A stretch of DNA of 12,220 nucleotides from Isohypsibius dastychi (GCA_034696485.1 JAQIWT010001139.1:1-12220), one strand, 5' to 3'. Shown: positions 1 through 10,874, counted from the first letter of the stretch. The notes: generated by a model not told the origin, from the sequence alone. Numbers and translations: made by a program.

Positions 1-296
1 AATCACCTTGATTCCAGATCGGGAAGTCAGAGACGGGAATGACTGGGAGTTCTGGTTAAGATCTACTCATAGAACTTTAACACAGGAAAGCAAAGTTGCC
101 CATCAACTGTGCTCGGGTGCGGAAACAACTCCAAAGACTGATCTCGACCGGCATTCCCTACTATCTCGCCACTGGGCATATCTCGGCGAACGTTGAGTCT
201 GATACCACTATTTCTCTTCTGAAATCATCTTCAAGCTGCCATCAAATTAACCCAAAATCAAGAAACAAGAGAAAACAGCCACCGGTTCTGACAAAG
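1..296. other. Left edge, unassigned sequence downstream of PHOSPHO
   Basis: Presumably includes the PHOSPHO 3' UTR. A 62-codon plus-strand open frame (8-196) has no recognisable family, no clear splice context and a non-ATG beginning. No canonical poly(A) signal was seen for the minus strand. Confidence 0.4.
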
Positions 297-1109
297 TCAT
301 TCCATTTTCGCTTTGATATCGGTGAGAACTTGCAGAATTTCTTGTCCATGCTTCCACGGCACAATAGTTGCTTGAATTTCCTCTGGCTTCTGTCTGATTT
401 TGGCTAACAATTTATGGTTTTCGCGGGCTAGAGCGTAGTCAGATACTCCCAAGGTCTTGCAGGGACAATAGTCGTTCGATCCATCGCCGATGTAGACTGT
501 GTGTTGGAATGGGTGATTACTGGATGAATGTTTCTCGACATGCTCCTGTAAAATTGCTCCTTTGCACATATTCGGGCTGCTTAGGTTACAAGTGGTGTTG
601 TGATGATAGTAGCTGATGCGAATGGTATCCTAAGGTGAAAACTGAGAAACATCGATTAATCCTGTGATATGAATCGTATTTACGTCTTCGTCCACCACGG
701 CTGGATTTGTGTGAATGTTCGAAGCAGAAAACACATCCGCATACCCTGAACTAGACAGGAACCATGATATGAAAAGAGAGTTGGCGTCAGAAATCACGAG
801 CGCCTCGAAATGCTCAGCGTTGTTGCGCAAGTAATCCATGACTAGATCCATTCCCGGGACGAAAGTGACCTTTTGAATGTGCGACCGTAACGCTTCTGTG
901 GAAATTTGACTGGAACGGATGTGCTGGAAGATAGCGCCCATGTACTTCGTCCACCCGTCCGACTCGCTGACCTTTGCTACTTCCGGTGGTAGGATTTTAT
1001 TATCAAGAAGATCCAAGATACAGACGTCGGTGTTGGTATCCACAATAGTATTGTCGAAGTCAAAAGCGACCAGACACTTCTTTGGTTTCATTTTTCTCTC
1101 ATCCGACAT
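297..1109 (-). CDS. PHOSPHO-type phosphoethanolamine/phosphocholine phosphatase (HAD superfamily)
   Basis: Two exons, 1109-684 and 629-297, joined across a 54-nt phase-0 intron (630-683; donor gtaaat, acceptor caccttag), give 252 residues; human PHOSPHO1 and PHOSPHO2 are about 267 and 241. All four HAD motifs are present: motif I DFDNT at residues 17-21 (nucleophile D17, acid/base D19), motif II ISDAN at 106-110, the motif III lysine in NMCKG (K165), and motif IV GDGSND at 190-195. The family hydrolyses phosphoethanolamine and phosphocholine to the free alcohol and phosphate, probably in the cytosol. The family segment HSCxxCPxNxCK is recognisable but reads CNLSSPNMCK, so its second cysteine is lost. 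The start at 1109 is the first in-frame ATG after a TAG; M7 is an alternative. Without splicing the frame ends at a TAG that is simply the intron acceptor, so this is not a pseudogene. PHOSPHO1 and PHOSPHO2 cannot be told apart from sequence alone. Confidence 0.93.
630..683 (-). other. 54-nt intron of the PHOSPHO gene
   Basis: On the minus strand it opens with gtaaat and closes with a pyrimidine-rich tract ending in ttag. Its length is a multiple of three, and the only in-frame stop (630-632) is formed by the acceptor itself. Removing it restores the uninterrupted family alignment, VDED joined to DTIRIS. Confidence 0.9.
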
Positions 1110-1463
1110 GCTTGCACAATTACTCCTGCAATAAAAGTTGTTGAAATTCTAACAGCTCAAGAGTTCTGATCACTTCAGCGAAATGCGGGGCCTTTAACCA
1201 AAAAAATCCTAAGAAACGATGCGGGAATACTGTCGGGTACACGATCGAACGATGGTTCAAGATCAGACGTAATTCAACTAGAAAGCAACGTGGAAACAAG
1301 CTTCTGTCGTTATTACCATCAAGGTCGGACAGAAATGCAACAGAAACGACCCGCCAGAATACCCAGCTGCACCGGAAGAGAATGTAACAAAACATGTGGG
1401 CATTTCGCAAAACAAAACGCTTAGAGATAATCCCAGAGGTCAAACTGTTTGCAAGAAGTCCTT
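1110..1463. other. Intergenic gap between PGAP3 stop and PHOSPHO start
   Basis: About 350 bp holding the PGAP3 3' UTR and PHOSPHO leader/promoter. No convincing coding signal and no AATAAA was seen in minus orientation. On the minus strand an acceptor-like tttattgcag lies 19 nt before the PHOSPHO ATG, so a 5' UTR intron or trans-splice site is possible. Confidence 0.6.
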
Positions 1464-3117
1464 TCACATAAGTTTGATCTTTCTTCTCTGGAGATAGCAG
1501 CAATCGTCAATAAGAAAACTGAAAAAGTTTCTAATAAGGACGCATTTGGCTTAAGGTCATGCAACATCTTACCGGTACCACAGAAACGGAAAGGGAATAG
1601 TCCCCAGGTGCCATAAGGAATGAGCATCGAATGTCCAGAAAAAAGGAGGAAAATCAGACAGTTCCAGAAACATCAGGCAGTTTACGTATATGATACTGAG
1701 GGCGCAATACCACACAGCGGCTCTTCTTTGTGTTACCAGTTGAGCTATGGCGAACCCCACCCAACCAACTGAACTCAAGACACCTGAAAATCAAAATTTG
1801 ACAGAAGATGAAAAATTATTGTTTACGAACAAAATGCGGCAGCGCACCGACTCCGACGTTCACAATCATGTTGTACCCGTAATCGAAGCGGAAAAAGGAC
1901 AGGTATGAGACGTGGCATATGAAGAAAAACGTGCATATCGCTCCCGGAAGAAAATACTTCCAGCGTCTATCCGTCCCCGATATTCTATGAAAGAAATGAT
2001 ATGGACCACCGGCTACCATCCGAAACAACATACATTAGATGTATAGATACCTGATAATAAAGGCATATAACGAGAACAGCAGCCCAGAAAGCGCCGAGAA
2101 ATAATCCAGCTTCTAAATACACAAAAAATTCTGTTACCGACGAGATGTTGGAGAAGACCTCCAGGTTGGCTCACCTCCGTAAACGGTACGTCTCGTGCGT
2201 GGAACACTGCTGACCAGAACCAGGCGTTCATGCATGTCTGAAAATTAAAAATTTGTGAAAAACGAAGAAAATCTTCTACGCCCCGAGAAACTCCGGTTAA
2301 GGCGCGCACTTACGGTTACAGTATCCTGTTAAAAAATTGTCTAATAAAAACAAATCGAACAAAAAATATCGTCCATGAAAAAATACATCAGGTGCAGTAT
2401 ATTTGGAATACATTAGAATCTAAAATGATAAAAAACTTCTAGAAAAATTGAACTGACAGCAGTCACGATCAAAACTTCCGGTTCGAAAGGTCAAGGATTA
2501 AAATGACCCTGATTAACTACCGCGTACATTACCGTGAACAATCAGAAGCGCGACAGGTGTGGTACATTTGACGAAGGTACCGGAAACGGTAGTATATTTA
2601 CTTACCAAAGAATAAATAATCCAAATTTTACGACAAGGTGCACCGTAAGGCACAGCGTCCAAGAACTTTTGTAGCATCACAAAATGAGCCATCCCGTTCA
2701 ACAGAGAGAAAGTAACAGAAGCCGGTTCTTGGACTCCGAGTATTCTGATAAAAGGCCACTAGAAAACAGAAATTATATTGCATTTTGCCGTCGTTTCATG
2801 GAATTGATATTGAGACACCATACCTTGCCAAAAAACTGTGGACATGAAATATTGTTATCTCCGAAGAAATCAATCACCGGCCACATGCATAAGTACTTGC
2901 AATCATCTTCGCACGACCACATTAGAAGTTTCAAATGAACTGGTCGCGTTTCAATCCAATTTGTTTCAGACGTTTCTTTAACATCCGACTTGCAGACGGA
3001 ACTGCTGCAATTTCGGAAGCATTTCTGAAATTCGTAGCTGCGGTCACCAACAGATGCCGAACAGCAACCGAAGAACAGTCCGGCAGCGAAGAAACATGGC
3101 CATTTCATTCTAAACAT
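1464..3117 (-). CDS. PGAP3: PGAP3/PER1 post-GPI-attachment lipid remodelling protein
   Basis: Seven exons (3117-2824, 2758-2606, 2237-2175, 2112-2051, 1984-1848, 1783-1573, 1518-1464) give 324 residues; human PGAP3 has about 320. The family acts in the ER/Golgi, removing the sn-2 acyl chain of GPI anchors so that a saturated chain can be added. It belongs to the CREST membrane hydrolases, whose conserved Ser, Asp and His residues are visible: NAWFWSAVFHARD (S158, H162, D165) and DAHSLWH (D289, H291, H295). A signal peptide covers roughly residues 1-22. A Cys-rich lumenal part holds WSCEDDCKYLCMW (68-79), followed by GVQEPAS (106-112), several hydrophobic spans, HVSYLS and RFDYGYN. The C-terminus FLIDDCCYL matches the family ending. 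Introns are 65, 368, 62, 66, 64 and 54 nt. The start was chosen because the signal peptide follows directly; the frame is open further upstream. The least certain joins are the donor at 1847 (alternative at 1826) and intron 2. Confidence 0.94.
2238..2605 (-). other. Long second intron (368 nt) of PGAP3
   Basis: Donor ctttg/gtaagt at 2605 and acceptor taattttcag at 2238, phase 0. Direct joining gives IIYSL-TCMNAWFW, which aligns without a gap to the human segment ending in WVSLNAWFW. This intron is over five times longer than the other PGAP3 introns. It contains a second strong donor (gtaagt at 2313-2308) preceded 12 nt earlier by an acceptor-like tttttaacag; see findings. Confidence 0.75.
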
Positions 3118-3708
3118 GGCGGATATGGTTTCTTTCACTTTAAGAAAGAACTTGGTCAAGGGATCGAGAAAGATCGAAACGATCGTATCACTGCGAACTG
3201 GAAGCAAAGCCAATCGTTCAAACCACCAAGACCCAGAGTCTACTCGGCAGCATCTCATTGCAGATGATAAGTAAAGATATCTTTTCGCAAAGCAATAGCG
3301 AAAAGCAAAATTTACTGAAAGCAAAGCGTCTCACCTTTTTAAGCAGATGATGTATGCACTGGATCTCGCATTGGAAGCTGGCAGAAATCTTTCTTCTGGT
3401 GTTTTCCTGGGTGCACAATACTGTCAGCTTCAGAATTATACATGCAAGATCATCAATAGTTCGAGTTCCAGGACGCAGTGGGTACATGGAATAGAACCCA
3501 AAACCAAAATATTGAAAGGTACAGTGGCGAATGGAAAGTTGTTGTGGTTTTCTTTGACGACAAATATGAGTCATCTTCACCGCGTCCGCTTCCGCTAACC
3601 GCTTTCCGCTTTCCATCACGTAAAGCAAGAATTTAGTTCATCTTCAATCCTGCGTTTACGAAAGTTTTGTACGAGGAAATTTCAGAACTTCATAAATCGT
3701 TTTGGAAG
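3118..3708. promoter_or_regulatory. Divergent PGAP3/HARS intergenic region (likely bidirectional promoter)
   Basis: About 590 bp between two outward-pointing start codons, with no coding sequence that I recognise. No clear TATA box was seen for either gene, as expected for housekeeping promoters. Acceptor-like tracts occur just upstream of both ATGs (atttcag/aactt 25 nt before HARS; ttctttcttaaag before PGAP3), so part of the region may be 5' UTR with introns. Confidence 0.5.
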
Positions 3709-6348
<2,640 letters not shown>

Positions 6349-6879
6349 TGCGGGCGCCTCTCCTGTGAGGTAATCGCATCTATTTAAATTGACAAAGCAG
6401 ATTTTGGTTTGAAATTGAACTTTCTGTTTTCTTGAGAAAATGTTGAACTGAAATTTTGGATTGCGGGCGCATAAAACATTGTCCTCCAAGCATGTGTAGA
6501 TAAATAATCGTCCAGATGAGCTCACAGACATCTCCGATGTTTGGTTTGAATGCTTTTCAAAACACGGTTTTCTTTTCACGCTTTGCCAGAAAGCAGAAAT
6601 GTTGGTGAAAGAAGCTTTAGAGAGGTACTTTAGAGTGATTGTTCGGTCTTTGGAATACGAAGCGCATTCGGTCTTACATGTGAGAATCACAGCTTTAAAG
6701 AAATAATGAGAAAATAATAAGCAGGCGGAATGCACACCAATATTCTGTTATTCTTGGTCGAAAGCCAGCTGATTCAACCGTGCGTCTGATCCGTTAGTTG
6801 CTTACAGTTTTTGGGCCAGCAAGATAAAAGAAGGAAATATCAGGCGTCGATTTTTTGCTGGTCTCTTCGTGAATCTGAA
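6349..6879. other. HARS 3' UTR and promoter region of the thyroglobulin-domain gene
   Basis: About 530 bp. No exact AATAAA was seen downstream of HARS, only AT-rich variants near 6698-6722 (aaataatg, aataataag). Close to the next gene, aagataaaag (6821-6830) combines a GATA-type site with a TATA-like ATAAAAG about 55 nt before the ATG. Confidence 0.45.
6821..6830 (+). promoter_or_regulatory. TATA-like/GATA site upstream of the thyroglobulin-domain gene
   Basis: The sequence aagataaaag contains AGATAA and ATAAAAG about 50-60 nt before the start codon, a spacing compatible with a short leader. An acceptor-like ttgcttacag just upstream (ends 6807) competes with this reading. Confidence 0.3.
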
Positions 6880-7491
6880 ATGGCAAAATATTCCATGATT
6901 CCACTTATTTCCGTTTTCTTGGCTTGCAACCTGATTTTTTGCGCGTTAGCTCTGGATCAACCAAGAGCTGATTGTACCAATTCTCGTACTATCGCGCTTT
7001 TGAAACGTGAGGAAAGAAGCGTTGACAGTCTGTCTGGATTTATTCCCGAATGCGAGCCGGATGGGAGCTGGTCACTGCTTCAGAAAAATGCTTTCGGCCC
7101 CATGTGTGTAACCAGCAAAGGTCAGTTTGTATTTCGCCCGAGGAACGTGTCAGAAATTACGGAGCTTCATTGCGATTGCCCGGTTAAAGCCTATGAAGTA
7201 TTGATGTCGAAACGTAAGTACTTGATGGAAATTGATCGCACTTGAAGGCTCATCTTGACACTGCTTGCAGGTTTCGAGAGGGGGAGCTCCTACGTCCCAT
7301 TTTGTGATCGAGATGGCAAATACAGCACTGTCCAATGCCGACCCGGAACTGCTACAACAAACAAGAGGAGTGGAACTTGTTTTTGTGTCGATGGAACTGG
7401 GAAATATTTAGGAGAAAAACCGCTAAACAGCGATGCATCTTACTGCGCCAAATATTTAAATCTTGCAGATAGCCAGCCTTTTAGTTCTTAA
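6880..7491 (+). CDS. Small secreted protein with two thyroglobulin type-1 domains (possible thyropin)
   Basis: Exons 6880-7213 and 7271-7491, joined across a 57-nt phase-1 intron (donor c/gtaagt, acceptor cttgcag), give 184 residues. Residues 1 to about 25 form a signal peptide (hydrophobic core MIPLISVFLACNLIF), so the product is secreted. The mature part is almost wholly two tandem thyroglobulin type-1 units: FIPECEPDGSW in the first and YVPFCDRDGKY...QC...CFCVD in the second. The second unit has all six cysteines (100, 123, 134, 148, 150, 170), with Phe for the usual Trp of CWCV. The first has C32, C58, C76 and C98 but lacks the C3-C4 pair. All ten mature cysteines are thus assigned. Stand-alone proteins of this kind often inhibit papain-like cysteine proteases (thyropins) or serve as matrix modules; which applies here is not shown. 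AATAAA overlaps the TAA stop. ATG 6880 was chosen because the signal peptide begins there. Confidence 0.85.
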
Positions 7492-7495
7492 TAAA
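7490..7495 (+). promoter_or_regulatory. Poly(A) signal overlapping the thyroglobulin-domain stop codon
   Basis: TAATAAA: the last two bases of the TAA stop are the first two of a canonical AATAAA. A second AATAAA lies at 7570-7575 and may be the main site, giving a more usual 3' UTR. Confidence 0.5.
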
Positions 7496-7569
7496 GTGAG
7501 AGCAAACTTTGATTGATTTTTTATGGCGTAGATGGATTTACATCATAATGATGGAGAATTATTGCTTTG

Positions 7570-7575
7570 AATAAA
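7570..7575 (+). promoter_or_regulatory. Second poly(A) signal of the thyroglobulin-domain gene
   Basis: Canonical AATAAA 79 nt after the stop codon, in tttgaataaattc. No other gene on this strand is close enough to own it. Confidence 0.5.
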
Positions 7576-8850
7576 TTCAGAATTCTGGGTGTCACCGGGT
7601 CATGTTTTTAATCGACGGGAGTGAATCTGATTAATTATGCTCCTTCATTACCAAGAAAGCTTCCAAAAGATGAATAGAGGCACTTTGTTCGTTGTCGTTC
7701 AGCGTAATCCTGTTGGGAATATTTTTCTCAGAGAACGTGTTGCGTTCAAGGAATCACCTGGCGTGGGTCGTCAGCGCTTTCAGCGACCGGTATTCCATTT
7801 CCGGCTGGCAGACGGCAGAAGTAGGTCTATCAGTGAAAGTCATCATGTTTGACATTTGGAGAAATATCACTAGATGCTGGCTTTTTTTCGCTGCTTTCTG
7901 CAAAGAATCCTGTTTCGTGAGTTCTTGGCGCACTTATATTATTTCCCGTCAATGTTTATGAACAGGGAATTCAGCGGCTGAATGCTGCCGAATAATGTGA
8001 CAACTCTACTGCAACAGTTGTTGAGTGGTTAGGTTTTTATAGCGAATATTAACACGATGTCGTTTGATATTCATTTGGAGGTTTATTGATTTTCACCTTC
8101 GAGTGCCGGCATCACTTTTTGCCGAGCGAGCTGTGATTTCCAGTTTCTGTAATGACAAGTTTTTCAATACAGAAAGGCCAATTGCATTCACTGGATGTCG
8201 ATCCTGTTTTTCAGTTATGATTTCATGGTCGAACGGGCTTCCTTTGTGGTAGAAATGCGGAAGAATGGACCCAGATAATCTTATTTGTCCCAATTAATTT
8301 GTGTGATATTTTCTCTGTTATTATTTTTAGATTTGTTATATTCTTTGTAAAATTTTTATGAGACTGTAAACGATTATATATGATATTCACTTTACTGTTT
8401 AGAAGGTGAAAGACCTGCTAGAATGAGGGAGGTAATATTAATGGGCTTTTTAATTGTATGTGTCAAATGTGTCGGAAATTGGCAGTTTTTGGAACGAGTT
8501 TGATACGAAAATTCTTTTATTTCATAACGATTGACAAGGCAATGTGTATGTCGCAGGCATCTGGTAAATTTCAGCCGCCTGGTTGGAGCGTTCAAATAGA
8601 GCGGGTAAATTTTATTCCAGGATCTAACTGGATTGAGGGCTTTCCCTCCCCGCAATTACGTATTTCAGTCCCAGAATTAATTAGATCGGCCCGCACGTAT
8701 GTTTTCCTGTTGCTGTAATTTTCCTCATGACGTGAGCAGAAATCAATCCAGAAAAGGTCTCTTTTAACCAGCATTTCCTTATCACAATTTAATAGGCAAC
8801 GTCTCGGGTCGGGCCCGTAATTCCCCGTTCGTTCGGCTTCATTTTAAGCT
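7576..8850. other. Gene-poor stretch upstream of the bHLH gene
   Basis: About 1.3 kb, partly AT-rich. Open frames on both strands are short (up to about 90 codons), overlap one another and show no family resemblance. No tRNA, repeat array or transposon ends were seen. It could hold upstream control elements for the tissue-specific bHLH gene, but no individual site stands out. Confidence 0.5.
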
Positions 8851-8854
8851 CCTC

Positions 8855-8863
8855 ATAAATATA
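8855..8863 (+). promoter_or_regulatory. TATA-like box, candidate core promoter of the bHLH gene
   Basis: The sequence ataaatata lies in the transition from AT-rich intergenic DNA to a more GC-rich stretch (about 8880-9212) that ends at a strong donor. A start site near 8885-8895 would make that stretch a non-coding first exon of the downstream bHLH gene. Confidence 0.4.
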
Positions 8864-8884
8864 CCACGCATACCGGAACTGGCT

Positions 8885-9212
8885 GCAGCTCCCTGTTTTT
8901 AAATGCACAGCGCTAGGACTCGATGACGCGCTCAACATCTCTCCATCCTGTCGGGAACAGGCTTAGCTCTCATTTCCCGCCCAGCAGTTGTGCCAGGATC
9001 TTATTCCTGTCCATTCCGCGGTGAAGCGTAGGCTGACGGCGAACGGGGAGGAAGGAAGAATAGAAAACAAGCCACGAAGCAGCCTAATGCCAACAAGTGT
9101 TTTTACTGTTGAGTCGCCTTCTGCTGCTATTCCCGGATTTCATCCCATCAGTTCGCTCATCGAGAATTGCCGCGATCAAGCGCCTGCAATGCCGCACCTT
9201 TTATTCTCCTTG
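8885..9212 (+). other. Probable non-coding first exon of the bHLH gene
   Basis: More GC-rich than its flanks and ends at ctccttg/gtaagt, a strong donor. It carries ATGs at 8903, 8923 and 9087 that open short frames unrelated to the bHLH frame. The left boundary is only inferred from the TATA-like box at 8855. The 9087 frame (42 codons to the donor) could alternatively be the coding start of an unrecognised protein. Confidence 0.4.
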
Positions 9213-9732
9213 GTAAGTCGATATATTTATTCTGGGTATGCAGCAACGTTTTAACCTGACTAGTTGAATTCATTTCTATCACTAAATTTTGTTAGTTCAA
9301 ATAGTTTCTTGGACCTGCTAATTCTAAATTTAGCTCTTTTTTCAACATTGCAGTTTAGTTAATTGGATTGGAGCATTCTTTGAAGGAATGAAACACTTGC
9401 TAGACTCAATAAGTGTTTATCGATCGAGAAATGCTGCGATGTCACTTTACCCGCAACTTCTATTGTAAAAATTACTGAACGATTTATTTGGAAGTATTTA
9501 TACATTTATTCTATGAAGCGTTTGTTTTTTTAATTGATCTTAAATGAAATTGCGATCAAGATAGGTGATGTTTCACAATTTCTCTGCTGAAATCAGATAA
9601 AGTACTGCACTAATAAACATGTCAAGTATTGAGTTTTATCTATCACGAAGAACTAATTATGATTATAAGCAGAATTTGTGCTGGGGAAAAACAGTTTGCT
9701 TGTTAGTGTGTAACGTTGACTTTATTGTTCAG
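9213..9732 (+). other. Candidate 520-nt 5' UTR intron of the bHLH gene
   Basis: Donor gtaagt at 9213 and acceptor tttattgttcag at 9732; AT-rich throughout. A second good acceptor (tttttcaacattgcag, ending 9353) makes alternative leader splicing possible. Confidence 0.4.
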
Positions 9733-9890
9733 GTTAACCAGCTAGCACATGAAGCTGTGGGGAAACAGTGCTGCTGGACTTGTATTATTGAATGAGCTGA
9801 TATTCACAAACGGCTCCAAAGGGACTTTCTAATCGAGCGCTATTTGTCCCGCACCAAAAAGTATTGCCATCGCACTCCGAAGCGGCCCAA

Positions 9891-10601
9891 ATGGCTCAGG
9901 ATGTTGTTGCCTGTGATCTTCTGTTCCCCTTCAAGCCTGAGGACTTAGAAGGTCACTCTCTTGATCCCACCGATTCGTCTCTGTGGTCGTCCTTGGATTT
10001 TGATGATTTCACCGAGAGTCTTCCCGAAACAGCCGCAAATCCTGCGGTGTTGGCCTCGCTGACAAATATGCCTCAAAAACTAACTGCCTCTTCAGCCTCA
10101 TTAGCAGAAACCATATCAAGCGAGTCGACGGCTAGCACGGCGATCACCGGTTCGGACGATGTTATTACCAATAATCGCCGGTCTGAACGGCGCCAGACGC
10201 GCAGCAGCCGCAGTCATCCCGAAAATGCGGGGGTGGTGGAAAATCAAATGAAATCAGATGAATCCTCGGAAAAGCGCCGTCGGCGAAGCACTCTGAATGC
10301 CAAGGAGCGAAACCTCAAACGGCTGGAATCTAATGAGAGAGAGCGAATCAGGATGCACAGTCTCAATGATGCTTTCAAGAATTTGCGTGAGGTGATCCCG
10401 AATCTCAGCCAGAAAAACCTCTCAAAAATTGAGACATTAACGTTGGCCAAAAATTATATCATGGCCTTGAGCAACATTATCTGCGATATGCGCAAGGAGG
10501 CCATGCCGTTCCAAGTTTCTGATGACGCGGAGTCCTCGCGTGTTTTTGATGAAACACGTTATTTATTGAATAAGGGGAGCGTTAGTCAAGCATTCAGCTA
10601 A
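9891..10601 (+). CDS. dimm: Mist1/Dimmed-family bHLH transcription factor
   Basis: A single coding exon of 236 residues. The N-terminal half is acidic and Ser/Thr-rich ([13 protein letters not shown] at 34-46), as in an activation domain, followed by two basic patches ([15 protein letters not shown]) suited to nuclear import. The bHLH spans about 142-199: basic region [12 protein letters not shown] (144-155, with the NERER E-box contact core), helix 1 [14 protein letters not shown], then helix 2 with the family signature [14 protein letters not shown] (177-190). RMHSLNDAF is closest to Drosophila Dimmed; mammalian MIST1 (BHLHA15) reads RMHKLNNAF. The loop (NLSQKN) is one residue shorter than in either, as I remember them. 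Dimm sets the amidated-peptide neurosecretory state in flies, and MIST1 the exocrine secretory state in mammals. ATG 9891 is the first in frame after a TGA at 9798. The family assignment is strong; the cell type is inferred. Confidence 0.93.
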   Translation: MAQDVVACDLLFPFKPEDLEGHSLDPTDSSLWSSLDFDDFTESLPETAANPAVLASLTNMPQKLTASSASLAETISSESTASTAITGSDDVITNNRRSERRQTRSSRSHPENAGVVENQMKSDESSEKRRRRSTLNAKERNLKRLESNERERIRMHSLNDAFKNLREVIPNLSQKNLSKIETLTLAKNYIMALSNIICDMRKEAMPFQVSDDAESSRVFDETRYLLNKGSVSQAFS

Positions 10602-10874
10602 TGGCTGCCCATTTCCATCGGTATGGCTGTCATAAAACGCTCCATGGTGTCGATTGTATTCTTTTGTAGTCCATTTTAACGGACCGGAAGTTGTGGTGCC
10701 GTCTTGGTTTTTTGAACTCTTGCGGAAAGTGACAGCTTAACATTTTAACGATAGGTTGCTTAAACTTTTTTTTATCTACCGCTTTGACCATCGATCCACT
10801 TTGAACTTATTGTTTCCCGGTGGAGTCGCTTTTATTCTTTTTTGTAAATTGATGTACTTGCTTAAAAAAGCTGA

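Noticed and set aside
1120-1503. 127-codon minus-strand frame between PGAP3 and PHOSPHO
   Set aside because: It begins within the last PGAP3 exon in another frame and runs through the intergenic gap; no family resemblance.
2481-2500. ggttcgaa resembling a tRNA T-loop/B box
   Set aside because: No matching A box, no foldable acceptor or anticodon stems nearby, and it lies inside a PGAP3 intron.
2513-2605. Continuation of PGAP3 exon 2 past 2606 on the minus strand
   Set aside because: It is intron read-through after a strong gtaagt donor. The family alignment resumes exactly at exon 3, and the read-through ends at a stop after 30 residues.
2935-3324. Long open frames around PGAP3 exon 1 on both strands
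   Set aside because: The plus-strand frame is the antisense of the signal-peptide exon. The minus-strand extension above 3117 runs through the leader with no family similarity and would bury the signal peptide.
7637-7961. Plus-strand frames after the thyroglobulin-domain gene
   Set aside because: Overlapping frames in two registers with no motif, in a region without promoter or intron structure.
8392-8774. Overlapping 60-87 codon frames on both strands
   Set aside because: Frames of this size occur by chance in AT-moderate DNA; none has a recognisable motif or coherent splice sites.
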